Source: Bog-473 sp963783965 (GTDB lineage: Bacteria; Actinomycetota; Acidimicrobiia; Acidimicrobiales; RAAP-2). Taken from it: a stretch of DNA of 64,000 nt. The stretch covers positions 124,001 to 188,000 of the forward strand of contig CAWAPQ010000013.1 of assembly GCA_963783965.1 (NCBI GenBank), written 5' to 3'. Positions 32,934 through 42,353 of the stretch are shown piece by piece (the first letter of the stretch is position 1; the number at the start of each line of letters is the position of its first letter). The position numbers and the translations under genes are program-made. The notes below the pieces were generated by a model that worked only from the letters and a program-made list of their open reading frames with translations, had not been told where the DNA came from and did no database searches.

Positions 32934-34988
32934 TCAGTGGGTGAAGATCTGGACCGACGAGCCCGTCGGCACGGTCGACCCGACCGAGGGCTGGGTGCCG
33001 CTCACGTTGTTGTTCGGGCTGCCCGAGACCCCCGACACGCTCAGGCCCTGCTGCTGCAGTGCGGTGGTGGCCTGCGAGACCGAATCGCCGATGACGTTCG
33101 GGACCGTGGTCGTCGGAGGTCCTGTCGAGACGTTGACCGTCACCGCGGACCCGTACGGTGCCGCCTGACCGCTCGCCGGCTGCGTCGAGATCACCTGCCC
33201 CGACGGCACCGTCGGGCTCGACTCGTTGTTCTGCGTCGCCGTCAGGCCGACTGCCTGCAACGCCGCCTGGGCCTGCTGGAACGAATAGCTGTTCGGGATA
33301 CTCGGCACGGTCGCCGGCTCGTGACCGAGCGAGGGCACAAGCGTGATAGTCGCCCCGTAGGGGGCCTTTGTCGGGTTCTGCGTCGCGTTGATCGACCACA
33401 GCACCAGCACCTGGGAGGGCACGGTGTTGCTGTAGGTCCCGGGCGCGCAGACCGACTCGAAGTGCGCCGACTGCAATGCCGTGGCGGCCTGTGCGCAGGT
33501 CATACCGGACAACGACGGCACGGTCACGTCCGGCTTCCCGGACGACAGCACCACGCTGACCGTCGAGCCTTCCTTCTGGGAGACACCCGGTTTCGGGCTC
33601 TGCGACACCACGTCGCCGGCGGCCACGGTGATCGACGTCACCGGTGCGCCCTCCTTGAGGTTCATATGGACCTTGGCCACCGCCGTCCGGGCCTCGGCCA
33701 AGGTCATATTGACCACAGTCGGCGTCGGGTGCGACGGCGTGAACACGTCGGTGGCGAAGGCGGTCACCAGCCCGGCAGCCAGAATCACCGCCAGCAGAAC
33801 CGCCCCGCCGATCCACCACCACTTGCGGCTGCTCCGGGGCTTCATGGGCGTCGAGGGGCCTCCCGTGCTCAGGACCTGGTCACGGCGGCGCTTGCGCTTC
33901 GATGACGACCCCCCGCCCGGTTCTGCGTCGAAGAGCTCCCCCGGGCCCGCCTTGGTCCCGATCGGGGCCCCTGCGGCGGCACCCAGCCCGGGCGCGATCG
34001 CCGTGCCGTCTCCGACGGCCGAGCCCGCCGCCGCGCCGGCCGCAGCACCCGCGGCGAGCGTGAGACCCGAGTCGGTCAGCTCCGACACCCCGGGCGCACG
34101 GAAGCCGTTGATCGCGGTGGTGTCCTCGAGCTTGGGCGTGACCAACGGCAACGCCGAGGGTGTCGGCAGTGCGGCGGCCAGCGCGCCCAGCCGGGCCGCC
34201 AATCCCGCCGCGTCGAGCCGGGCGGCCACGTCGGGGGCGGCGGCACGGGCCAGCACGTCATCGAGCGGCCCCAGCAGGTCATTGTGCGGCAGGGGTTGGC
34301 CGATGCGGGCGGCCAGCGTCCCCATGGTGGTGTCGGTGACAAAGGGCACGACACCCGTCACGGCCTCGTAGAGGACCAGGGCCAGCGAGTAGACGTCGGC
34401 CCGGCCGTCGACCGGCTTCCCCTCGGCCGCCTCGGGCGAGATATACCGAGCGGTCCCCACCATCGCTCCGGCCGGCTCGGTCCAGGCCGCCTCCGCCAGA
34501 GCGCGGGCCACGCCGAAGTCGGCCACCCGCACCCGGCCTTCCTCGTCGAAGAGCAGGTTGGCGGGCTTGATGTCCCGGTGCACCAAGCCGCGCAGGTGTG
34601 CGTAGGCCAGACCCTGCGCCACCTCGGTCCCCAACTGCGCCGCCTGGGGCAGTGACAACCGGATGTCACGATCCAACAGATCACGCAACGACCCGCCACC
34701 CAGGTACTCGAGGACGAGGTACGGCCCGTCCGCGTCATCACCCCAGTCGAAGACGCGCAGCACGTGCGGGTGGTTCAGGGAGGCCACCGACCGGGCCTCG
34801 GCCCGGAAGCGCTTCAGGAAGGCCTCGTCGGTGGCCAACCCGGGTTGGAGCACTTTGACCGCGACATGGCGTTGCAGCGACACGTCCTCGGCCAGGTAGA
34901 CGTGGGCGGATGCGCCGGTGCCCAAAGCGGAGAGCAGCCGGTACCGCTTCCCAAGGACCCGGCCGATGGAGTCAGAAATCAGGGGCAT
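32934..34988 (-). CDS. PASTA-domain Ser/Thr protein kinase (PknB-like)
   Basis: This 684-residue membrane kinase has the glycine loop GTGASAHVYLA, Lys45 (VAVKV), catalytic Asp139 (HRDIKPANLL), Asp157 (DFGVA) and the GTARYISPEA activation region. A Pro/Ala/Gly-rich linker with a basic patch (KRKRRR) leads to one membrane helix (about 389-411), then four extracellular PASTA repeats that bind cell-wall fragments. It resembles PknB and should link cell-wall state to protein phosphorylation. It lies downstream of ligA on the same strand. Confidence 0.95.
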   Translation of the reverse strand: MPLISDSIGRVLGKRYRLLSALGTGASAHVYLAEDVSLQRHVAVKVLQPGLATDEAFLKRFRAEARSVASLNHPHVLRVFDWGDDADGPYLVLEYLGGGSLRDLLDRDIRLSLPQAAQLGTEVAQGLAYAHLRGLVHRDIKPANLLFDEEGRVRVADFGVARALAEAAWTEPAGAMVGTARYISPEAAEGKPVDGRADVYSLALVLYEAVTGVVPFVTDTTMGTLAARIGQPLPHNDLLGPLDDVLARAAAPDVAARLDAAGLAARLGALAAALPTPSALPLVTPKLEDTTAINGFRAPGVSELTDSGLTLAAGAAAGAAAGSAVGDGTAIAPGLGAAAGAPIGTKAGPGELFDAEPGGGSSSKRKRRRDQVLSTGGPSTPMKPRSSRKWWWIGGAVLLAVILAAGLVTAFATDVFTPSHPTPTVVNMTLAEARTAVAKVHMNLKEGAPVTSITVAAGDVVSQSPKPGVSQKEGSTVSVVLSSGKPDVTVPSLSGMTCAQAATALQSAHFESVCAPGTYSNTVPSQVLVLWSINATQNPTKAPYGATITLVPSLGHEPATVPSIPNSYSFQQAQAALQAVGLTATQNNESSPTVPSGQVISTQPASGQAAPYGSAVTVNVSTGPPTTTVPNVIGDSVSQATTALQQQGLSVSGVSGSPNNNVSGTQPSVGSTVPTGSSVQIFTH

Positions 34989-35058
34989 CGGGGCGCACTC
35001 AGGCTACCGACACTGGGCACGGTTCCGGTGGACACCCCTCCACCAGCAACGGTCGTGC

Positions 35059-37161
35059 TCATGAGGGCAGTTCACCGGTATCGAGCAACGTCTGGAACGA
35101 TGCGGCGTCGAGCTGGGGGATGCCGAGGTCCTCCGCCTTCTTCAGCTTGCTGGCACCCGGAGATTCACCCACCACGAGCACGAAGGTCTTCTTCGACACG
35201 CTCCCCGGCGACTTGCCGCCGCGCGCCATGATCGCCTCCTCGGCCCCCTCGCGGGTGTAGTCCGGGACTGCGCCGGTGACCACCACCGTCTTGCCGTCCA
35301 GGGTCTGTGGGAGGGCCGCCGCCCCGGCTGCCCCACCATCGGCACCCGGCTCCTCCATCGACACCCCGGCCCGGCGCAGGCGCTCGACCACGGCCACATT
35401 GGTGTCGGCCGAGAGGAACTCGGCCAGGCTCGCCGCGATGATCCCGCCCACGCCGTCGACCGCCGCTAACTCCTCGACCGTCGCCGCCGAAATCGCCTCG
35501 AGCGTCCCGAACGCGCGGGCCACGGCGCGGGCGCCCGTCGGCCCCACGTGCCGGATGCCCAACGCGACCAGCAGCCGGCTCAACGGCTGTGCGCGCGAGG
35601 CATCGATGCCCGCCACCAAGTTGGCCGCCGAGAGGGCGCCGAAGCGGTCCAGGGCGGCGAGCTGCTCCGCAGTCAGATCGTAGAGATCGGCGGCGTCGTT
35701 GATGAGGCCGGCCGCGACGAGTTGGAGGACGCGCTCCTCGCCGAGCCCCTCAATGTCCATGGCCGAGCGGGACGCGTAGTGCGAAATGCGCTGCACCCGC
35801 TGCGCCGGGCAGTCGATGTTGGTGCAGTAGGTGTCGCTCTCGCCGGGGAGTCGCACCAGCGGCTGGCCGCAGGACGGGCACGAGCTCGGGAACTTCCACT
35901 TCGGCTTGCGCCGCTTGGGCACGCCCGGCCCCTCGCGCACCGGGCCCACGACCTCGGGTATGACGTCGCCGGCCTTGCGCACGATGACAAGGTCGCCGGG
36001 GCGGACGTCCTTCGCCGCCACCTGGTCCTCGTTGTGCAGCGTGGCTACGCCGACGGTCGAGCCGCCGACGAAGACGGGCTCGAGGCGCGCGAAGGGCGTG
36101 GCCCGGCCCGTGCGCCCGATGGAGACCATGATGTCGACGAGCCTGGTCGTGCGCTCCTCGGGCGGGAACTTGAAGGCGATCGCCCAGCGGGGAGCCCGCG
36201 AGGTGGCGCCGAACACGTCCCGGAGCGCGACCTCGTCGACCTTGGTGACCACGCCGTCTATCTCGTAGGCGAGGCCGTGCCGCAGCTCGGCCAGCTCCTC
36301 GCAGCGGGCCACCACGGCCGTCATCCCGACGATGCGGCGGGCGTCGGGGCTGACCGGGAAGCCGGCCTTGGCCAGCTGGGCCAGGGTGTCGGTCTGCGTG
36401 GCCGCCGGCCATATGACCTTGCTGCCACTCCGGGCCGTCTGACCCCCGACCTCGCCGAGCGCGTAGGCCCAGAAGTGCAGCGGCCGCTGCGCGGTGACGT
36501 TCGGGTCCTTCTGGCGGAGCGCGCCGGCGGCCGAGTTGCGGGGGTTGACGAAGAGGCGCTCCCCGAGCTCGGCCTGGCGTTTGTTCATGGCCTCGAACTC
36601 GGCGACGGGCATGTAGATCTCGCCGCGCACCTCGAGCACGTCGGGATACGGTCCGCCCGCTTTGGCCAGCTCCTTGGGCACGTCCTTGACGGTGGCGACG
36701 TTGGCCGTCACGTCCTCGCCGGTGACACCGTCGCCCCGGGTGGCCGCCTGGACGAACCGGCCCCGCTCGTAGGTCAACGACATGGCCACGCCGTCGACCT
36801 TGGGCTCGCACGAGAAGGCGAGCGTGTCCAGGTCGAGATCGGGCGCCTGGCGCCGCAGCCGCTCCCCCCACGCCCGCAGCTCGTCCTCGCTGAAGGCGTT
36901 GTCGAGGCTCATCATCGGGACCCGGTGGCGCACCTCCTGGAACAGGCCCGACGGCGCGGCGCCCACGGTGTGCGTCGGCGAGTCGGGTGTCGCCAGCGCT
37001 GGATAGTCCGCCTCCAGCTGCCGCAGCTCCACCACGAGGAGGTCGTATTCGGAGTCGGGGATCTCGGGCGCATCGAGCACGTTGTACAGCTCGTTGTTGT
37101 GGACGATCAGGGCGCGCAGCTCCGCCGCCCGCTCCGCCGCCTTCTTCGGGATGTCCGTCAC
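35059..37161 (-). CDS. ligA: NAD-dependent DNA ligase
   Basis: LigA seals nicks in DNA with NAD. The 700-residue protein has domain Ia (HNNELYNVLDAPEIPDSEYD), adenylated Lys121 (CEPKVDG), the OB fold, a four-Cys zinc finger (CPSCGQPL, CTNIDCPA), helix-hairpin-helix repeats and a C-terminal BRCT domain (LDGKTVVVTGAVPDYTREGA). Its GTG start overlaps the mnmA stop by 4 bp (GTGA), which fixes the start. Essential in nearly all bacteria. Confidence 0.97.
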   Translation of the reverse strand: MTDIPKKAAERAAELRALIVHNNELYNVLDAPEIPDSEYDLLVVELRQLEADYPALATPDSPTHTVGAAPSGLFQEVRHRVPMMSLDNAFSEDELRAWGERLRRQAPDLDLDTLAFSCEPKVDGVAMSLTYERGRFVQAATRGDGVTGEDVTANVATVKDVPKELAKAGGPYPDVLEVRGEIYMPVAEFEAMNKRQAELGERLFVNPRNSAAGALRQKDPNVTAQRPLHFWAYALGEVGGQTARSGSKVIWPAATQTDTLAQLAKAGFPVSPDARRIVGMTAVVARCEELAELRHGLAYEIDGVVTKVDEVALRDVFGATSRAPRWAIAFKFPPEERTTRLVDIMVSIGRTGRATPFARLEPVFVGGSTVGVATLHNEDQVAAKDVRPGDLVIVRKAGDVIPEVVGPVREGPGVPKRRKPKWKFPSSCPSCGQPLVRLPGESDTYCTNIDCPAQRVQRISHYASRSAMDIEGLGEERVLQLVAAGLINDAADLYDLTAEQLAALDRFGALSAANLVAGIDASRAQPLSRLLVALGIRHVGPTGARAVARAFGTLEAISAATVEELAAVDGVGGIIAASLAEFLSADTNVAVVERLRRAGVSMEEPGADGGAAGAAALPQTLDGKTVVVTGAVPDYTREGAEEAIMARGGKSPGSVSKKTFVLVVGESPGASKLKKAEDLGIPQLDAASFQTLLDTGELPS

Positions 37162-38219
37162 GCGGCGATGCCGGCGCCCACCACGGCGTCCGGATCGAGC
37201 GCGTCGTAGAGCGCCACCGTCTGGCCCGGCGCCACGGGGCGCTGCGGGTCGTCGAAGCGGACCTCCATGCCGTCCCGCTCCATCTCCACGGTGCACGGCA
37301 CGGGGCGCCCGTGCGCGCTGACCTGCGCCACCGCCCGGGCACCCGGGGCGAGCGGCTGGTCGACCCACGTCAGCGACGGCCCGGCCAGCACCACCGACGT
37401 GCGCACCACCTCGTCCGCGCTGCCGACGACCACCCGCCGTCCCGCCACGTCGACGTGCGTCACGTAGCGCCGCTTGCCGTCGCTGCCGTGGCCCATGCCG
37501 CGCCGCTGCCCCACCGTGACGAGCTCGACCGCACTGACCGAGCCGGCCGGGCGGCCCTCGCCGTCCACCACCTCGGCGGGGTGCAGCTCGACCCGCCTGG
37601 ACAAGAACCCCTCGCGGCCCTCCGCGCTGCCGATGAAGCACACGTCCTGGCTGTCGGGCTTGCCCGCCGTGCGCAGCCCGAGGCGGCGGGCGTGGGCCCG
37701 CACCTCGCCCTTGGTCATGTCGCCCACGGGGAAGACCACCCGGGACAACGCGTCCTGCCCGAGCATCGACAGCACGTAGGACTGGTCCTTGTCGGGGTCG
37801 GCACCGCGGCGCAGCTGCCAGGCGGCGGGCGTCCCGTCGCCGCCGACGCGGGCGTGGTGGCCCGTGGCCAGGCGGTCGAAGCCGAGCCGGTCGGCCCGGT
37901 GCAACAGCCGATCGAACTTGATTGTGCGGTTGCACTCAATGCACGGATTCGGCGTCCGCCCCGACGCGTGCTCCCCCACATAGGGCGCCACGACGTTGCG
38001 GTCGAACTCCTCGGTCAGGTTGAAGACGTGGTGCGTGATGCCGAGTTGCTGGGCCACCCGGCGGGCGTCCTCGACGTCGGCGACCGAGCAGCAGCCCGAG
38101 TCCGACGCCCCGCCCCACAGCTTGAGCGTGGCGCCGACCACCTCGTGACCCTGCTCCACCAGGAGCGCCGCCGCCACGGAGGAATCGACGCCCCCCGACA
38201 TGGCTACGAGCACCCGCAT
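37158..38219 (-). CDS. mnmA: tRNA-specific 2-thiouridylase
   Basis: MnmA places sulfur on U34 of tRNAs for Lys, Glu and Gln. The 353-residue protein has the PP-loop SGGVDSSVAAALL (about 8-20), catalytic Cys93 (PNPCIECN) and Cys194 (SQDVCFIG), and the C-terminal beta-barrel domain. A cysteine desulfurase gene lies 58 bp upstream, a natural sulfur donor. It is co-translated with ligA. Confidence 0.97.
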   Translation of the reverse strand: MRVLVAMSGGVDSSVAAALLVEQGHEVVGATLKLWGGASDSGCCSVADVEDARRVAQQLGITHHVFNLTEEFDRNVVAPYVGEHASGRTPNPCIECNRTIKFDRLLHRADRLGFDRLATGHHARVGGDGTPAAWQLRRGADPDKDQSYVLSMLGQDALSRVVFPVGDMTKGEVRAHARRLGLRTAGKPDSQDVCFIGSAEGREGFLSRRVELHPAEVVDGEGRPAGSVSAVELVTVGQRRGMGHGSDGKRRYVTHVDVAGRRVVVGSADEVVRTSVVLAGPSLTWVDQPLAPGARAVAQVSAHGRPVPCTVEMERDGMEVRFDDPQRPVAPGQTVALYDALDPDAVVGAGIAA

Positions 38220-38277
38220 GGGACCAGTGTGCCACCGGGACGACCGGGATCCGGCCCCCTCGGCCCCCTCTGGCCCG

Positions 38278-39474
38278 TCAGCGCCCTCCGCGCAGTGCGG
38301 CGACCACGGCGGGGACCACGTCGAGGGCGCGGTCGATGTCCTCATCGGTCGTGCCATACCCCAGTGTGAAGCGGAGCGCACCCGCCGCCAGCTCCGGGGC
38401 GACACCCATGGCGGCGAGGACATGGCTGGGCTCGAGCGCCCCGCTGGCGCACGACGACCCGCCGGAGACGCAGACGCCCGCCTCCCCGAGCGCCACCAGG
38501 AGCTCCTCGCGCTCGACACCGGGGACGCACAGATGGAGGTGGCCCGGCAGCACCTCGACCCCGGGGGCGGCGCCCGGCGGTGACGACGGCACGGTGAGGG
38601 ATGCGCCCTCGACCGTGGCGAGGAGCCCGTCGCGCAGGCGGTCACGCAGGTGGGCCACCCGCGGCGGCGCCGTGGCGCGCTCGGCGGCCACGAGCCGCAG
38701 CGCCGTGGCCAGCCCGACCGCGCCCGCCACGTCCTGGGTGCCGCTCCGTCGCTCGCGTTCCTGCCCGCCCCCGTACTGGCGGGGCTCGAGGACGACACGA
38801 CTCCCGACGGCGAGCGCCCCGACGCCGACGGGCCCCCCGATTTTGTGCGCGCTGAGCGAGACCAGATCGGCCCCGGCGGTGACCTCGGCCAGGTCCAGCC
38901 AGGGCGCGGCCTGCACGGCGTCGGTGAACACGCACGCGGTGGGGGCGCGGCGGTGGATCGTCTCTATGAGGTCGGGCAGGGGCTGGATCACGCCGGTCTC
39001 GTTGTTGGCCGTCATGATGGCCACGCTCGTCACCCTCGACGACAACGTGCGGGCCAGTGCGTCTGGGTCGACGATGCCGAACCGGTCCACGGGGAGCTCG
39101 CGGGTGTCCATGCCGGCCTTGGCGGCCGCCCGGGCGGCCTCGCGCACGGCCGGGTGCTCGACGGCGGCGTAGAGGACCACGGCTTCGCCCCGCTCCAGCC
39201 GGGCGGCCTCGGCGGGCCCCAGCACGGCCAGGTTGGCGGACTCGGTGCCGCCGGAGGTGAAGACGATGTCGCCGGGTTCGCGCCCGAGGAAGGCGGCCAC
39301 CTCCTCACGCGCCTCTTCGAGCAGGCGCCGGGCCCGCTGGGCCGGCGGGTGGCTGCCGGTCGGGTTCCCGAGAGGGCCGGCGCCCGCGTCGGCGTGCACC
39401 GCCGCCATGGCCAGCGCCACCTCGGGTCTGAGCGGCGCGGTGGCGGCGTGGTCGAGGTAGGTGACGGCGCTCAT
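38278..39474 (-). CDS. cysteine desulfurase (NifS/IscS type)
   Basis: This 398-residue PLP enzyme takes sulfur from cysteine. It has YLDHAATAPL, GNPTGSHPPAQRAR, the TSGGTESANLAVLG motif, the PLP lysine in SAHKIGGP and the reactive cysteine in GGSSCASGA. It lies directly upstream of mnmA, so sulfur for tRNA thiolation is its probable main use, though iron-sulfur assembly is also possible. Confidence 0.93.
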   Translation of the reverse strand: MSAVTYLDHAATAPLRPEVALAMAAVHADAGAGPLGNPTGSHPPAQRARRLLEEAREEVAAFLGREPGDIVFTSGGTESANLAVLGPAEAARLERGEAVVLYAAVEHPAVREAARAAAKAGMDTRELPVDRFGIVDPDALARTLSSRVTSVAIMTANNETGVIQPLPDLIETIHRRAPTACVFTDAVQAAPWLDLAEVTAGADLVSLSAHKIGGPVGVGALAVGSRVVLEPRQYGGGQERERRSGTQDVAGAVGLATALRLVAAERATAPPRVAHLRDRLRDGLLATVEGASLTVPSSPPGAAPGVEVLPGHLHLCVPGVEREELLVALGEAGVCVSGGSSCASGALEPSHVLAAMGVAPELAAGALRFTLGYGTTDEDIDRALDVVPAVVAALRGGR

Positions 39475-39503
39475 GCCGACCGTGCGGTCATGGGGCGCGG
39501 GTG

Positions 39504-40868
39504 TCAGGCGACGTACACGGTCTTGGCGTTGGTGAACTCCTTCAGGCCGAGTTCCGACAGCTCGCGCCCGTAGCCCGACCGCTTGATGCCGCCGAAGGGC
39601 AGCTCGGGCATGGAGGCCACCATGGCGTTGACGAAGACGGCGCCGGCCTCGATCCCCTCAATGCACTGCGCCACCTCGGCCTGGTCGGAGCCCCAGACGC
39701 TGGACCCCAGCCCGAACGACGTCGCATTCGCGGCCGCAATGGCGGCTGCCACGTCGGGGACACGGATCACCATGGCGACGGGACCGAACATCTCGACCTG
39801 GGCGATCGGCATGTCGGTCGTGACGCCCGAGAGCACGGTGGGCGGGAACCACCAGCCCTCGCCCTCGGGCAACGCCGCGCCGGCGTGCACCGTGGCGCCC
39901 TGCTTCAGCGCCTCGGCCACCTGCCCCACCAGCTCGTCGCGCTGCGCCTTGCTCACGATGGGCCCGATGTTGGTCGCCGGGTCGAAGGGATCGCCCACCA
40001 CCAGTGCGTCCATCGACTCGATGAAGCGGGACTCGAACTCCTCGGCCACCGCGTCGACGACGATGAACCGCTTGGCCGCGATGCACGACTGCCCGTTGTT
40101 CTGCACGCGGGCGGTGACCGCCGTGTTCACGGCGGCCGGAAGGTCGGCACTGGCCAGCACGACGAAGGGATCGGAACCGCCCAGCTCGAGCACCGTCTTC
40201 TTCAACGCGTCACCGGCGGCTGCGGCGACCGACATGCCCGCCGGCTCGCTGCCCGTCAACGTCACCGCCGCGATGCGCGGGTCGTGGATCAGCGCGGCGA
40301 CCTCGCTCGACGGGACGAACAGGTTGGAGAACGCCCCGTCGGGCAGTCCCGCCCGGCGGAACAGGTCCTCGATGGCCAGCGCGGTCTGGGGCACGTTGGA
40401 CGCGTGCTTGAGCAGGCCGACGTTGCCCACCATGAGGGCCGGCGCGGCGAAGCGGATCACCTGCCAGAGCGGGAAGTTCCACGGCATGATGGCCAGCACC
40501 GCGCCGAGCGGCTGGTAGTGCACGTAGGACTTCGAGCCCGAGGTGGCGATGGGCTCGTCGGCCAGCAGCGCCTCGGCGTTCTCGGCGAACCAGCGCAGGC
40601 CGACCGCACACTTGGAGACCTCGGCCTTGGCGGCGGCGAAGGTCTTGCCCATTTCGGTGGTGAGGATGCGCGCCACGTCGGGCACCTCGCCCTCGAGCAG
40701 CTCCGCCGCCGTCAACAGGTGGCGCGACCGTTCCTTGTAGGTCGTCGTCCTGTACCCGGCGAAGGCGGCCACGGCCCGGTCGAGGATGGCGTCCACCTCG
40801 GCGGGCGTGTGGGCCGGGAATTCCTTCTCCGTCTTTCCGGTGGCCGGGTTGATGGTGGCGAAAGGCAT
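39504..40868 (-). CDS. NAD(P)-dependent aldehyde dehydrogenase (succinate-semialdehyde dehydrogenase-like)
   Basis: This 454-residue ALDH has the MPWNFPLWQV motif, TLTGSEPAG, catalytic Glu in LELGGSDPF and nucleophile Cys in NNGQSCIAAKR. Length and the PFGGIKRSGYGRELSELG C-terminus match the GabD1-like succinate-semialdehyde dehydrogenases. It lies within 4 kb of amidotransferase and glutamine-synthetase-like genes of the kind used in GABA/polyamine breakdown, which would supply its substrate. Confidence 0.92.
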   Translation of the reverse strand: MPFATINPATGKTEKEFPAHTPAEVDAILDRAVAAFAGYRTTTYKERSRHLLTAAELLEGEVPDVARILTTEMGKTFAAAKAEVSKCAVGLRWFAENAEALLADEPIATSGSKSYVHYQPLGAVLAIMPWNFPLWQVIRFAAPALMVGNVGLLKHASNVPQTALAIEDLFRRAGLPDGAFSNLFVPSSEVAALIHDPRIAAVTLTGSEPAGMSVAAAAGDALKKTVLELGGSDPFVVLASADLPAAVNTAVTARVQNNGQSCIAAKRFIVVDAVAEEFESRFIESMDALVVGDPFDPATNIGPIVSKAQRDELVGQVAEALKQGATVHAGAALPEGEGWWFPPTVLSGVTTDMPIAQVEMFGPVAMVIRVPDVAAAIAAANATSFGLGSSVWGSDQAEVAQCIEGIEAGAVFVNAMVASMPELPFGGIKRSGYGRELSELGLKEFTNAKTVYVA

Positions 40869-40889
40869 GACAGCAGTTCTACCCGCTGC

Positions 40890-42312
40890 TCAGCCCGGCA
40901 GCCCCAGATGGGCGGGGACGGCCCGGCGCATGAGCTTCCCGGTGTCGGTGTGGGGCAGGTCCGAGGTGGCGAAGTACGACTTGGGCCGCTTGTACGGGGC
41001 CAACCGGGCCGACGCGGCGGCCCGCAGGGCCTCCTCGGCGGACGACCGGCCGCGGCCGTCGGCCACGTAGGCGACGCAGACCCGCTGGCCCCACTGCTCG
41101 TCCGGCAGCCCGAAGACGGCCAGCTCGGCGATGCCGTCCACGGCGGCGAGGACGTTCTCGATCTCGGCGGGGTACACGTTGACGCCCCCGCTGATGATGA
41201 GGTCGTGGCGCCGGCCGGTCAGGTAGAGGAAGCCGTCCTCACCGAGCTGGCCCAGGTCGCCGACGGTGCACGCCGACCCGTTCCAGGCGGCCGCCGTGGC
41301 GGCGGGGTCGTCCCAGTAGCTGAAGCGGGCGAAGTCGGGCATGTCGCACCAGATGGTCGCCTGCGGCGCCGACGCCTTCTGCCTCGGGAATGGTCCCGGC
41401 GGCCACCGCGTCGTCGGTGACCGGGACGATGCGGAGCCGGCGGCCCGGGCGAGCCCGGCCGACGGTGCCGGGGTGCTCGAGCCAGTCCTCCGGTGGGCAC
41501 ACCGAGAACTGGGCCTCGGTGGAGCCGTAGAACTCCCAGACGCCGCCGGGCCGGACTCGTCCCATGATGGCGCGCTTGACCGGGTCGGGACACGGCGCCC
41601 CGGCGTGGGCGAGGAGGCGCAGGGAGTCGAACCGCTCGTCCGGGCCGAGCGCCGGGTGCTGGAGCATCCGCTGCAGGTGGGTCGGGACGAGGAACGCCGT
41701 CGTGGGGTGGTGGCGCCGGAGCGTGTCGAGGGCGGTGGCGGCATGGAAGCGGCTGAGGATGGCCAACGACCCGCCGGCCAGGAGCGTGCAGCCGGCGAAG
41801 CGGATGGAGACGGTGTGGTACATCGGCGAGCACACCATGTGCAGGTCGTCGGGTTGGAAGTGCCAGACGTTGGCCTCGTCCTCGAACACCTCCTGTGCGG
41901 TGCGTTCGTCCCAGAGGCCGGTGGTGACGCCCTTGGGCTTGCCGGTTGTGCCCGACGTGTAGTGCATGGGTCGGGTCAGCGGGTACGGGGCCAGTTCGGT
42001 CGGGCGGCCCTCCTCTATGAGGTCGTGCAGCTCGGGCTGGGTGAAGACGCGCACCGTGGGGCGGGCATCGTCGGCCAGGTCGTCCCGCTCGGCCGCGGTG
42101 AGGGTGGCGTTGAGCATGACCGGGATGAGGCCGACGCGGGCCGCACCGAGGGCTGCACATATGAGGTCGGCCGACGAGCCCAGGGCGAAGACGACCCGGT
42201 CACCCCTGGTGCAGCCCCGGGCCAGGAGGGCGCCGGCGGCCCGGCGCTGGCGGTCCTCGGCGTCGGGTGCGTGCAGGAGCTCGACGGATGGGGCAGGGGC
42301 ATCCCCGGGCAC
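40890..42312 (-). pseudogene. AMP-binding acyl-CoA synthetase-like gene interrupted by a frameshift
   Basis: The first part (42312 to about 41370) encodes the N-terminal adenylation domain with the phosphate motif YTSGTTGKPKGV and YGSTEAQFSV. The second part, in another frame, continues from about 41377 with MPDFARFSYWDD, GRRHDLIISGGVNVYPAEIE and the catalytic Lys near HTDTGKLMRR. The span (1423 bases) is one base more than a multiple of three, so a single extra base in the G-rich stretch 41356-41377 explains it. It would be about 473 residues if repaired. A sequencing error is as likely as a true mutation. The GTG start has a TAACCT box 6 nt upstream. Confidence 0.8.
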
Positions 42313-42318
42313 CGGGGC

Positions 42319-42344
42319 AGGTTACGCCCGCCCGCCCTTACGAT
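42319..42344. promoter_or_regulatory. divergent leaderless promoters of the acyl-CoA ligase and Sir2 genes
   Basis: Minus strand: TAACCT (42319-42324), 6 nt before the GTG at 42312. Plus strand: TACGAT (42339-42344), 9 nt before the GTG at 42354. Confidence 0.5.
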
Positions 42345-42353
42345 TGCCCCCTG

